Shown piece after piece: positions 1-8,722 of a DNA stretch of 51,240 nucleotides. The DNA is taken from assembly GCF_000332335.1 (NCBI RefSeq), contig NZ_KB235948.1:252901-304140 (forward strand), written 5' to 3'. Source of the stretch: Kamptonema formosum PCC 10802 (GTDB lineage Bacteria > Cyanobacteriota > Cyanobacteriia > Cyanobacteriales > Oscillatoriaceae). Every line of letters starts with the position of its first letter. Position 1 is the stretch's first letter. The position numbers and the translations under genes were made by a program. Below the pieces are notes generated by a model. It was not told the origin of the DNA and did no database searches. It worked only from the letters and a program-made list of their open reading frames with translations.

Positions 1-339
1 TATTCAGTTGTGGCGTGGCGATTGTTGTGGCTGACCTATGAAGCTCGCAAGAATCCAGACACTCCTTGTGACACGGTTTTGTCAGCTCACGAGTGGCAGT
101 CTCTTTATGCAACGATTCACCGGACGCCAAATCCCCCGTCCACACCGCCTTCGTTGCGAGAAGCCGTGCGCATGATTGCGCAACTTGGAGGCTTTTTGGG
201 TCGTAAGGGTGATGGGGAACCGGGAGTCAAGACAATTTGGCGTGGGCTGTGTAGACTCCATGATATTGCCTCTACTTGGCAACTGAGGGACTCTGGCCAC
301 CCCAAAGAGGTGATGGACTTCCAAATGGGCTATACATAA
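1..339 (+). CDS. IS4-family (Tn5-like) transposase, C-terminal part
   Basis: The frame is already open at base 1, so the 5' part lies outside the window. The visible 112 residues carry the C-terminal hallmark of IS4/Tn5-like transposases: VVAWRLLWLTYEARKNP, then EWQSLY and GGFLGRKGDGEPGVKTIWRG, and a final LHDIASTW segment. In the family this region follows the catalytic DDE domain and contains the dimerisation helices. The protein ends with TAA at 337-339. No inverted repeat can be paired because the left end is missing, so I cannot tell whether the copy is intact. It marks the left edge of the window as a mobile region. Confidence 0.85.
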   Translation, partial: YSVVAWRLLWLTYEARKNPDTPCDTVLSAHEWQSLYATIHRTPNPPSTPPSLREAVRMIAQLGGFLGRKGDGEPGVKTIWRGLCRLHDIASTWQLRDSGHPKEVMDFQMGYT

Positions 340-768
340 ATCTTCATTAAGAAAGATGTGGGTAATGGATAGCCCCTTGTGGGAGAGGGGGTTGGGGGGT
401 GAGGGGACTGCGGTCAATCAACCTGACACGATCTTACACCCTTGTGCGCCCAATAGATTGCCTAAAATCCCAGACCGCACCGGCAGCCCCACCCCCAAAT
501 AGCGCGCTCACCCCTTTCAACTTCAAGGCACCTGCGGCCCAGAAACCCGGTTTCTTTAAGAAACCGGGTTTCTCAGTATCTCACAAAGGATGAGAAACGC
601 TAGAAACAGACAGACAGAATTAAACCTCACACCCCCTTCCCTGGAAAAACCGTCCTTCTCCCGCCCTTTTGTTCGGGGGCGCGGGGGATGCGCTAAGATA
701 GCACAGCTTACAGCCAGCATCAACCGTGCTTCTCAACCCCGCCTATCAGCGCCCGCACCGGCAATTCC
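340..768. other. intergenic stretch with short repeats, no gene seen
   Basis: Between the transposase and the methyltransferase gene I see no convincing coding region; short open frames here lack ribosome sites and family resemblance. The stretch holds a G-rich motif near 372-403 (CCCCTTGTGGGAGAGGGGG followed by a GGTGAGGGG tail) that recurs near 41200, 29275 and 49590, and the 33-bp palindromic repeat listed separately at 541-573. Confidence 0.6.
541..573. repeat. 33-bp palindromic AGAAACC repeat, copy 1
   Basis: The sequence is an inverted repeat with arms AGAAACCCGGTTTCT and AGAAACCGGGTTTCT around TTA; each arm is itself nearly palindromic. Similar copies lie at 29223-29255, 34279-34311, 38456-38486 and 48026-48056, all in non-coding gaps. 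It is a dispersed hairpin element rather than a gene-specific terminator. Confidence 0.8.
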
Positions 769-1779
769 ATGACTAACCAGCTATTCTGCGGCGACAACCT
801 CGAAATTATGCGCCACTACCTGCTTGACGAATCGGTAGATTTGTGCTATATAGATCCGCCGTTTAACTCCCAGCGAAACTACTACCAAATCTGTAACGAG
901 GGGGGCAAAGAAACCAAAGCAAAAGCCTTTGCTGACACCTGGAAATGGGACAGCACAGCCGAAACCGGCTTTGACGAGATAGCCGGCAGCCGCCAGGGCA
1001 GATTCACCCGCCAAACCAGTGACCTGATGGCCGGCTTATCCAAAGTCTTGGGCAAAGGCAGCTCCCTCGCCTATCTGGTCAGCCTCACCCTCCGCATCGC
1101 GGAAATTCACCGTATCCTCAAGCCAACCGGCAGTTTCTACCTGCACTGCAACCCCACCGCCAGCCACTATCTGAAATTAGTGCTAGACGCCATTTTCTGC
1201 CCCCGGGGAGGCGAGTTTCAAAATGAAATCATCTGGTGCTATTCTATCGGCGGGAAAAGCCGGCAGCGCTTCGCCCGAAAGCACGATACAATTTTATTCT
1301 ATACGAAAGCCGGTGAAAACTACACCTTCAACCATCAAGCCGCCGCCATTCCCAGAAAAGTCACCTCTCACATGAAAATAAGGACCGACTCAGAAGGAAA
1401 GCAATATCAAGAAAAAACAGACCGAAAAACCGGCAAAGTTTACAAGTATTACCTGGAGGACGGAAAAATCGCTGAAGATTACTGGACAGACATTGAAACC
1501 CTAAACCGAACAGACAGACAGCGGTTGGGCTATCCCACGCAGAAACCGGAAGCCCTCTTAGAGCGCATCATAAAAGTCAGCAGCAATGAAGGCGATGTGG
1601 TGTTGGACGCCTACTGCGGTTGCGGGACGACCCTAGCAGTCGCTGAGCGCCTCAACCGGCAGTGGATAGGTGCGGACATCAATTCCAGGAGCGTCAGCCT
1701 AATTCTCAAACGCCTTGAAGATTCCTTCGGCACGGACATCCTCTCCCAAATCCAAATTATCTCCCATCCGGCTGATTAA
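769..1779 (+). CDS. site-specific DNA methyltransferase (N6/N4 class, DPPF type)
   Basis: The 336-residue protein transfers a methyl group from S-adenosylmethionine to a base in duplex DNA. The catalytic motif IV DPPF is at residues 29-32, near the N-terminus, and the AdoMet-binding motif I (VLDAYCGCGTT) is near residue 280, giving the motif order of the beta-class N6-adenine/N4-cytosine enzymes (Pfam N6_N4_Mtase). DPPF more often goes with N6-adenine modification. The usual F-x-G-x-G of motif I reads YCGCG. No restriction endonuclease gene is adjacent, so it looks like an orphan enzyme. The ATG start directly precedes the conserved LFCGDNLEIM segment. The target sequence cannot be read from the protein. 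Confidence 0.88.
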   Translation: MTNQLFCGDNLEIMRHYLLDESVDLCYIDPPFNSQRNYYQICNEGGKETKAKAFADTWKWDSTAETGFDEIAGSRQGRFTRQTSDLMAGLSKVLGKGSSLAYLVSLTLRIAEIHRILKPTGSFYLHCNPTASHYLKLVLDAIFCPRGGEFQNEIIWCYSIGGKSRQRFARKHDTILFYTKAGENYTFNHQAAAIPRKVTSHMKIRTDSEGKQYQEKTDRKTGKVYKYYLEDGKIAEDYWTDIETLNRTDRQRLGYPTQKPEALLERIIKVSSNEGDVVLDAYCGCGTTLAVAERLNRQWIGADINSRSVSLILKRLEDSFGTDILSQIQIISHPAD

Positions 1780-1957
1780 TTTACGTTTGGGAAATCGCCG
1801 GCCCCTGAAACTTCACGCTCTTGCCAGTATCTTACCAGATATCCCACAATCTCCAATCTAAAATCTAAAATCTAAAATAGATAGCACCGGCAAGCCGTGT
1901 CGCCCGAAGCGGCTCAGAACTGCCTGTAATATTGCCATCTGCCGACCGTAAAATTTT

Positions 1958-2794
1958 ATGAATTCACCCATGCGCCGGTTACGCCTAGCACCCCAAGCCC
2001 TCCATCGCCTCCGCCGCCAGCACGCCATGATAGTCGCTGGACTGCTGGCAATTGCCATAACCGTGAGCGGCTGCGCCGCGTCGGGTCAGTCAGGTAGCTC
2101 CAAACCAGCGAGTCCAGAATTAAAAGCGCAAATTTTGCAGGTTATGCGCGAAAATCCGCAAGTAATTGTGGAGTCAGTACAGGCATACCAGCAGCAACAG
2201 CAGCAACAGCTCCAGCAGGCGCGCCGGTCATTTTTGCAGCAAATGCTCACCAATCCCGGCGCAGTGATTGGCGACTCCCCCGCCACCGGCGCAGCCGATC
2301 GCAAGATTGTCCTGGTCGAGTTCTCCGACTTTCAGTGTCCGTTCTGCGCCAAGGCGCACAAGACGGTCAAGCAGTTCATGGACAAATATAAAGATAAAGT
2401 CACCCTGACCTACAAGCATTTGCCGCTGACTCAGATTCATCCCGAGGCGCTGCCGGCGGCCAAAGCGGCGTGGGCCGCAGGACAGCAGGGGAAATTCTGG
2501 GAGTATCACGAAGCCCTGTTCAGCCAGCAAGAAAAGCTGGGCGAGCCGCTGTACGTCGCCACAGCCGAAGGGCTGAAACTCGACATGGCTCGGTTCAACA
2601 AGGATCGCAGTGGGGCGGCGGCGGAGGCTGCGATTCAGAAAGACATTCAGCTGGCTGAGAGCCTCGGGATTAATGGCACCCCCTTCTTCACCCTCAACGG
2701 CGAAACCCTCAGCGGCGCTATCGAACTCCCTGATATGGAGAAGGCTCTGGAGCGAGTCCGCGCTGCAGCTGGAGCTGGAGCTGCAGGCAAGTGA
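1958..2794 (+). CDS. DsbA-family thioredoxin-fold lipoprotein
   Basis: The protein (278 residues) has an arginine-rich n-region, a hydrophobic segment and a lipobox ending VSGC with the lipidated Cys at residue 39, so it should be anchored on the periplasmic face of a membrane. A Gln-rich helix (about 78-87) separates the anchor from a DsbA/thioredoxin-like domain whose redox motif CPFC is at residues 127-130. The cis-proline loop is visible as GTPFF near residue 234. It is likely a thiol-disulfide oxidoreductase of the DsbA/BdbD type acting on exported proteins. ATG codons at 1958 and 1970 both keep the signal intact; the later ATG at residue 24 would drop the basic region. Confidence 0.85.
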   Translation: MNSPMRRLRLAPQALHRLRRQHAMIVAGLLAIAITVSGCAASGQSGSSKPASPELKAQILQVMRENPQVIVESVQAYQQQQQQQLQQARRSFLQQMLTNPGAVIGDSPATGAADRKIVLVEFSDFQCPFCAKAHKTVKQFMDKYKDKVTLTYKHLPLTQIHPEALPAAKAAWAAGQQGKFWEYHEALFSQQEKLGEPLYVATAEGLKLDMARFNKDRSGAAAEAAIQKDIQLAESLGINGTPFFTLNGETLSGAIELPDMEKALERVRAAAGAGAAGK

Positions 2795-3134
2795 AAATGC
2801 CCTAACTGCTTTTAACTCGCTCCCCGCCTGAGGTTGGGAGCGAGAGAGTCGGCGGATCGCAGTAGAAAGACGGTGGAAATTTTTGCGGCCCTTAAGCTGT
2901 TAGGCTTTTAATCTGCTTGTCTGTCCGGAAGGGCATATCCTCAGTGACGTCCTTAACAGGCAGATACTGGCAGCGATTGCCAAGGCAGAGCATGCAAATT
3001 AAAAGCTTTTTTGCTTGTCTTTACCCTTTCTTACTCCCCCTCCCCGCAGCCGGCAATCGGGGGTTGGGGGGGTGGGGTTCATACCACCGGCTGCTGCTAG
3101 CCAGAAAGTCAGGGGTGTGGGGAAGCCGGCACCG
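2795..3134. other. convergent intergenic region, no gene seen
   Basis: This gap lies between two genes that converge (DsbA-like on plus, rpe on minus). It contains a C-rich/G-rich motif at about 3040-3080 (CTCCCCGCAGCCGGC then GGGGGTTGGGGGGGTGGGG) like the one near 380 and 29280. I see no credible open frame and no clear rho-independent terminator. Confidence 0.5.
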
Positions 3135-3842
3135 TTAAACCGTGGCCAATTCCGGTGTGGGGCGCTTGCTGTTGCGAATGCCTTCAATCGCCTCAGCGTA
3201 GCTCTTAGCCTTGAACACAGCGGAGCCGGCCACAATGGCATTGGCACCGGCTTCCAGGACTTGCCAGGTATTGTTCCCCTTCAAGCCGCCATCCACCTCA
3301 ATCCAGGGGTCAAGTCCGCGCTCGTCGCACATCTGGCGCAGCTGGCGAATTTTGGGCACCACAGCGGGGATAAAGCTCTGCCCGCCGAAGCCCGGGTTGA
3401 CGCTCATGATCAGCACCAAATCGCAGACTTCCAGCACATACTCAATCAGCTCCAGAGGGGTGGAGGGGTTGAGAACCACACCGGCTAGCTTGCCCAGTTC
3501 GCGAATCTGGCAGAGAGTGCGGTGCAGGTGCGGCGAAGCGTTGTGTTCGGCGTGAACCGATATAATATCAGCCCCTGCCTTAGCGAAGTCCTCAACGTAC
3601 TTTTCCGGCTCCACAATCATCAGGTGGACATCCAGCGGCTTCTGGGTGACCGGGCGGATGGCTTCCACAATCAGTGGCCCAATGGTTATATTGGGGACAA
3701 AGCGACCGTCCATGACATCGACGTGTATCCAGTCTGCGCCCGCTTCGTCCACGGCGCGAATCTCTTCTCCCAGCCGGCTGAAATCGGCTGATAAGATGGA
3801 TGGAGCAATAACTACAGGCTTTCGGGAGGGTGCTGGTGTCAT
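3135..3842 (-). CDS. rpe: ribulose-phosphate 3-epimerase
   Basis: The enzyme interconverts ribulose 5-phosphate and xylulose 5-phosphate in the Calvin cycle and pentose-phosphate pathway. The sequence shows the TIM-barrel family signatures in order: [51 protein letters not shown], and the phosphate loop IEVDGG followed by [13 protein letters not shown]. The metal-ligand His and Asp positions are present. The ATG at 3842 is preceded by an AGGAG at suitable distance, so I prefer it over an upstream TTG at 3875. The length of 235 residues is normal. It is divergent from the subtilase gene at 3945, so the 102-bp gap should hold both promoters. Confidence 0.95.
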   Translation of the reverse strand: MTPAPSRKPVVIAPSILSADFSRLGEEIRAVDEAGADWIHVDVMDGRFVPNITIGPLIVEAIRPVTQKPLDVHLMIVEPEKYVEDFAKAGADIISVHAEHNASPHLHRTLCQIRELGKLAGVVLNPSTPLELIEYVLEVCDLVLIMSVNPGFGGQSFIPAVVPKIRQLRQMCDERGLDPWIEVDGGLKGNNTWQVLEAGANAIVAGSAVFKAKSYAEAIEGIRNSKRPTPELATV

Positions 3843-3944
3843 GGTTGGCGGTGTCTCCTGCGTCACGTTTCGCAATCAGTTTAACAAAATATTTATAGTC
3901 CTTTAAAGTAACCCGCGCACGCCTGAGAAGGCAAATTTAGGAAA

Positions 3945-5591
3945 ATGGTAGCTTTGAATCAGCTGAGAATTGTTAGAAAACTGGCCGGGTTTGTGGCGGT
4001 GGCGGGCTTGGCGGGGCTGCCGGCGGCGGTCTGGGCCCTGGACACCTCTGTCGGACCTGCCGGCATCGACGCCCTCAGGTTGCACGAGCCTCCCTATAAC
4101 TTGCTCGGACGCAAGATCGCGATTGGCCAGGTAGAAATAGGCCGGCCCGCACAGTTTGGTGTGGACAAAGCGGTTTCCCACGATCTGGCGGTCGCCGTGA
4201 CGCGGGTGTTCCAAGGCGACCGCCCGCCCAAGTCCAACACCAACGTCGATCCCCACGCCCAAAACGTGGCTTCCGTGATGATCAGCGCCGACAAAGCCCT
4301 GCGGGGAGTCGCGCCGGGAGCTCGGCTGTACGCTTCATCCGCCACCAACACCCGCAGCAAAAACCGGCAGGCGCTGGAGTGTTTGGCCACGCAGCACGTG
4401 GCCCTGCAGAACGGCGGCGACGTGCGAGCGATTAACTTCAGCTTTGGCGAACCCCTCAGTCTCGATCCCCGCCCCGAGCCGGTGTTGGATGGCAACGCCC
4501 CACTGACCCAGTGCCTGGACTGGTCAGCCCGCGCCCACAACGTCCTGTACGTGATTGCCGGCAATCAGGGCACAGGCGGCATCCCCATCCCCACCGACAA
4601 TTTCAACGGCGTCAATATTGCCTTCAGCGGGTTAGAGGGGGGAGTGTTCGCTCGGGTTGACGTTGCCAACTTGGGCAGCACATTCACCGGATTCGCCCGC
4701 CGGCTGGCTGGCATAGAGGGGAATGTCGGTTCGCGCCGGTCAGTGAGCCTGCTAGCCCCCGGTCGGGACGTCTCCCTGCTCAACCTGGACGGAAGCGTCA
4801 CCCGCGCCACCGGCACCAGTTTCGCCGCCCCCCACGTCACCGCCACCGTCGCCCTGCTGCAAGAATTTGGCGACCGCATGCTGCGCACCAAGCAGCCCAA
4901 CTGGAGCCTAGACGCTCGCCAGCAGGAAGTGATGAAAGCCGTCTTGCTCAACTCAGCTGACAAAATCAAAGACAGCGGCGACGGGCTGCGCCTGGGCATG
5001 ACCCGCACCATTATAGACAAAGACAGCCGCGACTGGCTCGCTTCCGACGCTTACCAAAACCAGGCTATTCCCCTGCACGCCCAAATGGGAACCGGACACC
5101 TCAACGCCTTCCGGGCTTACCAGCAATTCAGTCCCGGCGAGTGGAAACCGGCAGCCCCCGTGCCGCCGGTGGGGTGGGATTATAGCACAGTCAGCGCCTC
5201 TAATGCAAGCGACCGGGCGGGGGGCCCCCAGCCCTCAATTCAAGAGTACGTCCTGGAGAAACCCTTGCAGCAGGGGAGTTTTGTGGCCATTACCCTGGCG
5301 TGGAACCGGCGGGTGGAGTTAGAAGACAGTAATAATAATGGCGAGTATGATCAGGGTGAGCAGTTTCGCGACATGGGGCTGAACAACCTCGACCTCTACA
5401 TAATGCCAGCTGACGAAAGCGACCCCGCCAAGAGTGTGCGGGCTTCCGTGAGCGCCACTGACAGCGTAGAGCACATTTTCTACCCCATCCCCCAAACCGG
5501 TCGCTATAAAATCCGGGTGCAGTTTGCCGGGCAAGTCAATCAACCCACCCAACCCTACGCACTCGCCTGGTGGACGGTGCCCGCACGCTAG
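3945..5591 (+). CDS. secreted S8 (subtilase-like) family protein
   Basis: The 548-residue protein begins with a signal peptide (hydrophobic residues 13-31, likely cleavage after AVWA). The peptidase S8 core shows the His region DPHAQNVASV (H104), the oxyanion Asn in VIAGNQGTGG, and the nucleophile in GTSFAAPHV (Ser292). At the place of the usual catalytic Asp (V-I-D-T-G) the sequence reads IAIGQVEIGRP, so Glu64 stands where Asp is expected. The C-terminal part (about 430-545) is a beta-rich domain with a DSNNNGEYDQGE stretch that could bind calcium, resembling pre-peptidase/P-like C-terminal domains. It is probably periplasmic or extracellular. Whether the Glu variant is an active protease cannot be judged here. 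Confidence 0.82.
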   Translation: MVALNQLRIVRKLAGFVAVAGLAGLPAAVWALDTSVGPAGIDALRLHEPPYNLLGRKIAIGQVEIGRPAQFGVDKAVSHDLAVAVTRVFQGDRPPKSNTNVDPHAQNVASVMISADKALRGVAPGARLYASSATNTRSKNRQALECLATQHVALQNGGDVRAINFSFGEPLSLDPRPEPVLDGNAPLTQCLDWSARAHNVLYVIAGNQGTGGIPIPTDNFNGVNIAFSGLEGGVFARVDVANLGSTFTGFARRLAGIEGNVGSRRSVSLLAPGRDVSLLNLDGSVTRATGTSFAAPHVTATVALLQEFGDRMLRTKQPNWSLDARQQEVMKAVLLNSADKIKDSGDGLRLGMTRTIIDKDSRDWLASDAYQNQAIPLHAQMGTGHLNAFRAYQQFSPGEWKPAAPVPPVGWDYSTVSASNASDRAGGPQPSIQEYVLEKPLQQGSFVAITLAWNRRVELEDSNNNGEYDQGEQFRDMGLNNLDLYIMPADESDPAKSVRASVSATDSVEHIFYPIPQTGRYKIRVQFAGQVNQPTQPYALAWWTVPAR

Positions 5592-5706
5592 GGACTGGTA
5601 ATATTGGATTGGGCTTGGCGTATTATAAACTAAAAATCGTTAAATGTCAAGGCGAAGCAGCCACAATTCATGCATTGAGCCGCTCGCTACATCTGGGGGA
5701 AAGTCC

Positions 5707-6084
5707 ATGAAACAAGACGGCGATCCATTTGACAATCCAGACATCGAGCACGTAAATCTATATCTGTATCTGATTCCAGTGTTTGGCTTTTTTCCGGCGC
5801 TGTGGGCGCTGTACCGGCGTCCCCAGAGCCGGGAGCAGGCAAGAGCCTGCCGGCTGGCCGTGACCCTAGCCCTAATTTGGCTGTCGGGATACCTTTTTTT
5901 GGAAACAGGGGCCAGATCTTCGGAATTCCTGACGCTACCTCTGTTATTAATGAGTGGCGTGCTGACCTCAGGCTATTTTTTGGTCAGTGTTTGGCTGATG
6001 TTCCGCTTGTGGCAAAGAAAGCCGCTGCGCTTGCCCGGGATTAGCCATGTGGCGGAGCGAGTGGTTGGCAAACGCCTGCTGTAG
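5707..6084 (+). CDS. small conserved membrane protein upstream of an LCP gene
   Basis: From the ATG at 5707, preceded by GGGGGAAA, the protein has 125 residues. It starts with an acidic segment (DPFDNPDIEHV) followed by three or four hydrophobic segments (about 20-38, 53-70, 78-102), separated by a basic loop RRPQSREQARACR. I recognise it only as a conserved cyanobacterial membrane protein of unknown function. It lies 171 bp upstream of an LCP-family gene on the same strand, which suggests, without proving, a cell-envelope role. An in-frame ATG at 5644 would add 21 residues without family-like features. Confidence 0.7.
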   Translation: MKQDGDPFDNPDIEHVNLYLYLIPVFGFFPALWALYRRPQSREQARACRLAVTLALIWLSGYLFLETGARSSEFLTLPLLLMSGVLTSGYFLVSVWLMFRLWQRKPLRLPGISHVAERVVGKRLL

Positions 6085-6255
6085 CCCCGCCCAGCGGGCG
6101 GGCGCGCCAGTGGCGAAAGCGCCCTTTCTGACGCCCGGGCACAAAGGGCGACAACCTGCGGCAAAATGTCAGTTCCATAGGGCCGGTACCGGCCCGGTAG
6201 CGATGCGAGCCATTTCAGCAATGACCTACTCTTTTTTTTGTGTGTGAGGAAGCCA

Positions 6256-7674
6256 GTGTCAGCTCAGAACATCCCCAATCAACCCCCAGCCCTGCAAAAA
6301 GCCTCTACAAGCCCGCTCCGCAAGTCCCCTCAAGCAAGCCGTGGACATTGGCTGTGGCTGGGGTTGGGCTTGACCGGTGTGGCGATGCTATCAGCAACGG
6401 CGGGTGCGCTGCTAGCCGTGTCCCTTTCCAGTACGCCGCTGATGCAAAGCCGCCTGACTAAAGAACAGGCGGCCATTTTTGGCTCTGGGGAGCGCATCTC
6501 CACATCCATGAGCGTGCGCATGCCACAGCTCACCCGCCCGGTGAATATCTTACTTCTGGGCACCAAGGTGCTGACGGCAGACGTGAACACCCCTCCCCCA
6601 GAGAATGTGGGATACCAGGCGCTGGTCAATTCCTTGGACGGGCTGGCAGATACCATGCTTCTGGTGCGCTTTAACCCTGAATCTAAAAAGTTAGTCGTGC
6701 TTTCTGTCCCCAGGGATACTAAGACTTTGGTGGAAGGTGTCGGCGTTACCAAGATTAACGAAGCGAATGCCGCAGGGGGACCGGCGCTGAGTGCCAAAGC
6801 AGTCAGCGAACTCCTCGGCGGTGTGGGCATCGACCGCTATGTCCGCGTTAACGTGCAAGCGGTGGAAAAATTAGTCGATGCCTTGGGGGGCGTCACCGTG
6901 TATGTGCCCAAGGACATGAAGTATAGGGATGACTCCCAGCACTTTTATGTAAACCTCAAAGCCGGCAAGCAAAAGCTCAACGGGGATCAGGCGCTGCAAT
7001 TCCTGCGCTTTCGCTACGACGAACTCGGAGATATCGGTCGGATTCAGCGCCAGCAAATGCTGATGCGAGCCCTTATGGAACAGGCGGTCAACCCAGCTAC
7101 GGTGGTTAGACTGCCGAAACTTCTCTCGGTGGTTCAGGAATATATTGATACGAATTTGAGCATTGAGGAGCTAGTGGCTCTGGTCGGTTTTGCCGCCCAA
7201 ACTCAGCGATCGGGCGTCCAGATGCTGATGCTGCCCGGTGATTTCAACCAGCCTGGAGCGCACGAGGCGAGTTACTGGCTGCCCAGCTACGACCGCATTG
7301 ACACCATGATGGCCCAGCACTTTGACACCGGCCATGACGGCTGGAGTGCCGGTGAAGTTAACCCCGCCTCGGTGAGTGTGGCCATTCAAGACAGCACCGG
7401 CCAGGAGAGCGCTGTCAGCACCCTCATCGATCGCCTGCGTGAGGAGGGCTACCGCAATGTTTCTGAGGGCAACCCTTGGAACGAACCGCTGCAGGTGACT
7501 CGCATTGTGGCTCAGCAGGGAGATGAGGAGAGCGCCAAAGCTATTCGCGACGCCTTGGGCTTTGGGGAAGTGCGCGTGGAAAGCACCGGCTCTCTGCGCT
7601 CTGATGTTAGCATTCAGCTGGGTCAGGACTGGCTGGCTCACCAAAAGCAGAAATCCTCCTCTCAGAATTGGTGA
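6256..7674 (+). CDS. LCP (LytR-CpsA-Psr) family protein with LytR_C domain
   Basis: LCP proteins attach glycopolymers to cell-wall peptidoglycan by transferring them from polyprenyl-phosphate carriers. This protein (472 residues) has a short cytoplasmic N-terminus, one membrane segment (about 30-58) and an external LCP domain: NILLLGTK, LADTMLLVRFN, the arginine motif SVPRDT, KINEANAAGG, and the phosphate-binding RFRYDELGDIGRIQRQQ. A LytR_C domain follows near residues 370-465 (VAIQDSTGQ to VSIQLGQDW). I chose the GTG at 6256 because GAGGAA lies just upstream; TTG at 6238 and GTG at 6244 are alternatives. It follows the small membrane protein and is followed by a hairpin terminator. Confidence 0.9.
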   Translation: MSAQNIPNQPPALQKASTSPLRKSPQASRGHWLWLGLGLTGVAMLSATAGALLAVSLSSTPLMQSRLTKEQAAIFGSGERISTSMSVRMPQLTRPVNILLLGTKVLTADVNTPPPENVGYQALVNSLDGLADTMLLVRFNPESKKLVVLSVPRDTKTLVEGVGVTKINEANAAGGPALSAKAVSELLGGVGIDRYVRVNVQAVEKLVDALGGVTVYVPKDMKYRDDSQHFYVNLKAGKQKLNGDQALQFLRFRYDELGDIGRIQRQQMLMRALMEQAVNPATVVRLPKLLSVVQEYIDTNLSIEELVALVGFAAQTQRSGVQMLMLPGDFNQPGAHEASYWLPSYDRIDTMMAQHFDTGHDGWSAGEVNPASVSVAIQDSTGQESAVSTLIDRLREEGYRNVSEGNPWNEPLQVTRIVAQQGDEESAKAIRDALGFGEVRVESTGSLRSDVSIQLGQDWLAHQKQKSSSQNW

Positions 7675-7730
7675 TATCAGTTTTCAGCGCGCCGGTCACA
7701 GTATGTCCGGTTGTGCGCCTGTCATTAAGC

Positions 7731-7750
7731 CGGCAGAATCAATTCTGCCG
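7731..7750. repeat. CGGCAGAAT palindrome, variant copy
   Basis: The 20-bp palindrome CGGCAGAATCAATTCTGCCG is a one-base variant of the palindrome at 18918-18937, 19021-19040, 19224-19243, 23938-23957 and 24084-24103. As in those copies it is followed by CTATACA and then a GCCCGC/GCGGGC hairpin. Confidence 0.8.
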
Positions 7751-7762
7751 CTATACAAACCA

Positions 7763-7790
7763 AGCCCGCCGGTGCGGGCTAATTTTTATT
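7763..7790 (+). terminator. hairpin plus T-rich tail after the LCP gene
   Basis: The stem AGCCCGC / GCGGGCT with a CGGT loop is followed by AATTTTTATT. This fits a rho-independent terminator for the LCP gene ending at 7674, although the same hairpin also occurs as part of a dispersed repeat (see 18854-19413). Confidence 0.6.
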
Positions 7791-8722
7791 TAGAATGATT
7801 AACTGGACTTCTATAACCCACATTCCGCACCTTATAACCTCGTTCCCAGGCTCCTTATCGGAGACGCCCACAAGGGAGGCTCTGACTTGAAAAGGTTTGT
7901 AGTAGGGCTTTAGCCCTACCGGCTCCCCCGCAGTGGGGCAAAGGCATACTTTTCATGGGTGCCGGTGCGCGCAGTTCCGAAGCGACTTTTCCCTTTAAGC
8001 TGGTTCCTGGACTCACTTATGGGAGGCACCGGCATTCGGAGGAGCTGCCTCCTATTTAACTCACGCCCAGTTGCAATAGACAGTCAGTTTAGGACACGCT
8101 TGATACGAAGTATAGGCGTAGGGCAGGCGAGACGCCTGCCCTCAAAGTCTCTGGGAAGGACGCTGTCGCGTCCCGCTAGCGCTGACGCGCCGCTAACGCT
8201 AACGCTATCGGAGGGAACGCCTGTCCTACGTCCGTTCCCTAAGTGGCTAGTGCTATACCGCGCGTTCCGCGCCGATGCACGCTAGCGCTCTCGGGACCGA
8301 CTCACTTGTAAGTGGCAACTTGAGTTAAGCTCTTATAACCTGTTAGGCTGATATAGCCTTCCTCATACCAGTGAGCTACATTTTTCGCGCTCCCCCCTCC
8401 AGCGGAACTCCCTGCCGCGCTGCGAAGCGCGTTCATCATCTGCCGCAGGTTTACTAACATTCTGCACCTCGCAGAGATATCTTGGGTGAACCCGCCCCTA
8501 CAGTAAATGCTATTTTCCCTTTTGGGAGAGGGGATGAGTTGAGGGTGTTTTTTAAGCTGGACTTACGCAGCGACACTTTACGCAGCGACACTTAATGTGG
8601 TGTCAGGTGGGTGACGCTATCGCGTTCCCCACCCTACAGATAGAGGCGCAAGCGTAAGTCATGTTAAGGTCAATTAACCGGACATGATATAACAATTAGC
8701 GCCGGCACAATCGTAAACCGCA
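7791..8722. other. long intergenic region with degraded repeats
   Basis: I see no credible gene in these 0.9 kb. The region carries fragments of several repeat families found elsewhere in the window: CGTTCCCAGGCT at 7843, a GTAGGGCTTTAGCCCTACCGGC hairpin near 7900, a GTAGGGCAGGCGAGACGCC hairpin near 8117, a run of CGCTAACGCTAACGCTATCG near 8190, and at about 8238-8258 a segment AAGTGGCTAGTGCTATA that matches the right end of the MITE at 38702. Two direct copies of TTACGCAGCGACACTTTA-like sequence lie at 8562-8595. It looks like a sink for repeats. Confidence 0.55.

Noticed and set aside
3843-3875. Longer rpe start at TTG 3875
   Set aside because: The extra 11 residues are not family-like, and ATG at 3842 has an AGGAG upstream.
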